This document shows, piece by piece, positions 6,644-6,754 of a stretch of 6,754 bases of DNA (positions are counted from its first letter, which is position 1; every line of letters starts with the position of its first letter). Made by a program: the position numbers and the translations under genes. This DNA comes from Xanthobacteraceae bacterium (GTDB lineage: Bacteria > Pseudomonadota > Alphaproteobacteria > Rhizobiales > Xanthobacteraceae). The notes beneath the pieces are model-generated. The model saw only the letters and a list, made by a program, of their open reading frames with translations. It was not told the origin of the DNA and searched no databases. The stretch covers positions 1 through 6,754 of the forward strand of contig JAICQA010000152.1 in the NCBI GenBank assembly GCA_025929595.1, given 5' to 3'.

Positions 6644-6754
6644 ATGGGTTTTCTGCTCGAGGGCGTCTGGCGCGACGATGCGCCGAGTACCGACGCGCAT
6701 GGCCGCTTTGTCCGTCAGGCCTCGCGCTACCACAACTGGCTCACGCCCGACGGC
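6644..6754 (+). CDS. Glutathione S-transferase, Xi class / glutathionyl-hydroquinone reductase, N-terminus (3' partial)
   Basis: Thirty-seven codons are visible before the window ends. The peptide begins MGFLLEGVWRDD, continues GRFVRQASRYHNWLTPDG, and matches the conserved opening of E. coli YqjG and yeast ECM4 relatives (M-G-x-L-x-x-G-V-W..., G-x-F-x-R-x-x-S-x-x-x-N-W-L/V-T-x-D-G). That family reduces glutathionyl-hydroquinones using a Cys in a later CPWA motif, which is outside the window, so activity cannot be checked here. ATG at 6644 is supported by GAGG at 6635-6638 (5-nt spacing) within the purine-rich GGAAGCGAGG, and by exact agreement of the N-terminus with the family. It is divergent from the GNAT gene. 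Confidence 0.85.
   Translation, partial: MGFLLEGVWRDDAPSTDAHGRFVRQASRYHNWLTPDG

Noticed and set aside
6515..6733. 72-codon minus-strand open frame covering the intergenic region and the GST start
   Set aside because: It overlaps the conserved GST N-terminus and the GNAT start, has no ribosome binding site that I could see, and has no recognisable sequence.
1..6754. CRISPR array, tRNA, insertion sequence, phage or toxin-antitoxin genes
   Set aside because: No spaced direct repeats, cloverleaf-like segment, transposase motif or small gene pair was seen; the window is fully accounted for by the operon and two metabolic-type genes.

Overview
The window is GC-rich (strong G/C preference at third codon positions) and almost fully coding. 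It reads as chromosomal DNA of an alphaproteobacterium. That guess rests on the gene order and on the style of the DUF58 and DUF4159 proteins, which resemble those of Hyphomicrobiales and relatives; the genus cannot be told from the sequence. No tRNA, rRNA, mobile element, CRISPR array or prophage gene is visible.

Bases 2-5999 hold one tightly packed plus-strand operon: the 3' end of a MoxR-type AAA+ ATPase gene, a DUF58 protein gene, a 941-residue membrane protein (BatA-type double-membrane N-terminus plus C-terminal DUF4159), and a 688-residue membrane protein (von Willebrand A-like domain plus a class-I glutamine amidotransferase-like domain). The first junction has a gap of at most 3 nt and the next two are 4-nt ATGA overlaps, so the genes are probably translationally coupled. 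The promoter lies upstream of the window. MoxR ATPases encoded beside DUF58/VWA proteins are generally thought to act as chaperone-like remodelling systems for envelope or metalloprotein targets. The inferred layout is a cytosolic MoxR/DUF58 pair serving two inner-membrane proteins with large periplasmic domains. The actual substrate of this version of the cluster is not evident from the sequence.

Bases 6006-6518 hold a minus-strand GNAT acetyltransferase gene, convergent with the operon and only 6 nt from it. A 125-nt divergent intergenic region separates it from a plus-strand gene that runs off the window and matches the N-terminus of Xi-class glutathione S-transferases (glutathionyl-hydroquinone reductases, YqjG/ECM4 type).

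The points most worth a second look are in the operon. The amidotransferase-like protein has no cysteine at all but keeps a complete VWA metal-binding (MIDAS) motif set. The DUF4159 protein has a degraded MIDAS and an internal segment that looks like a cleavable signal peptide just before DUF4159. This is a conserved but functionally obscure system rather than something entirely new.
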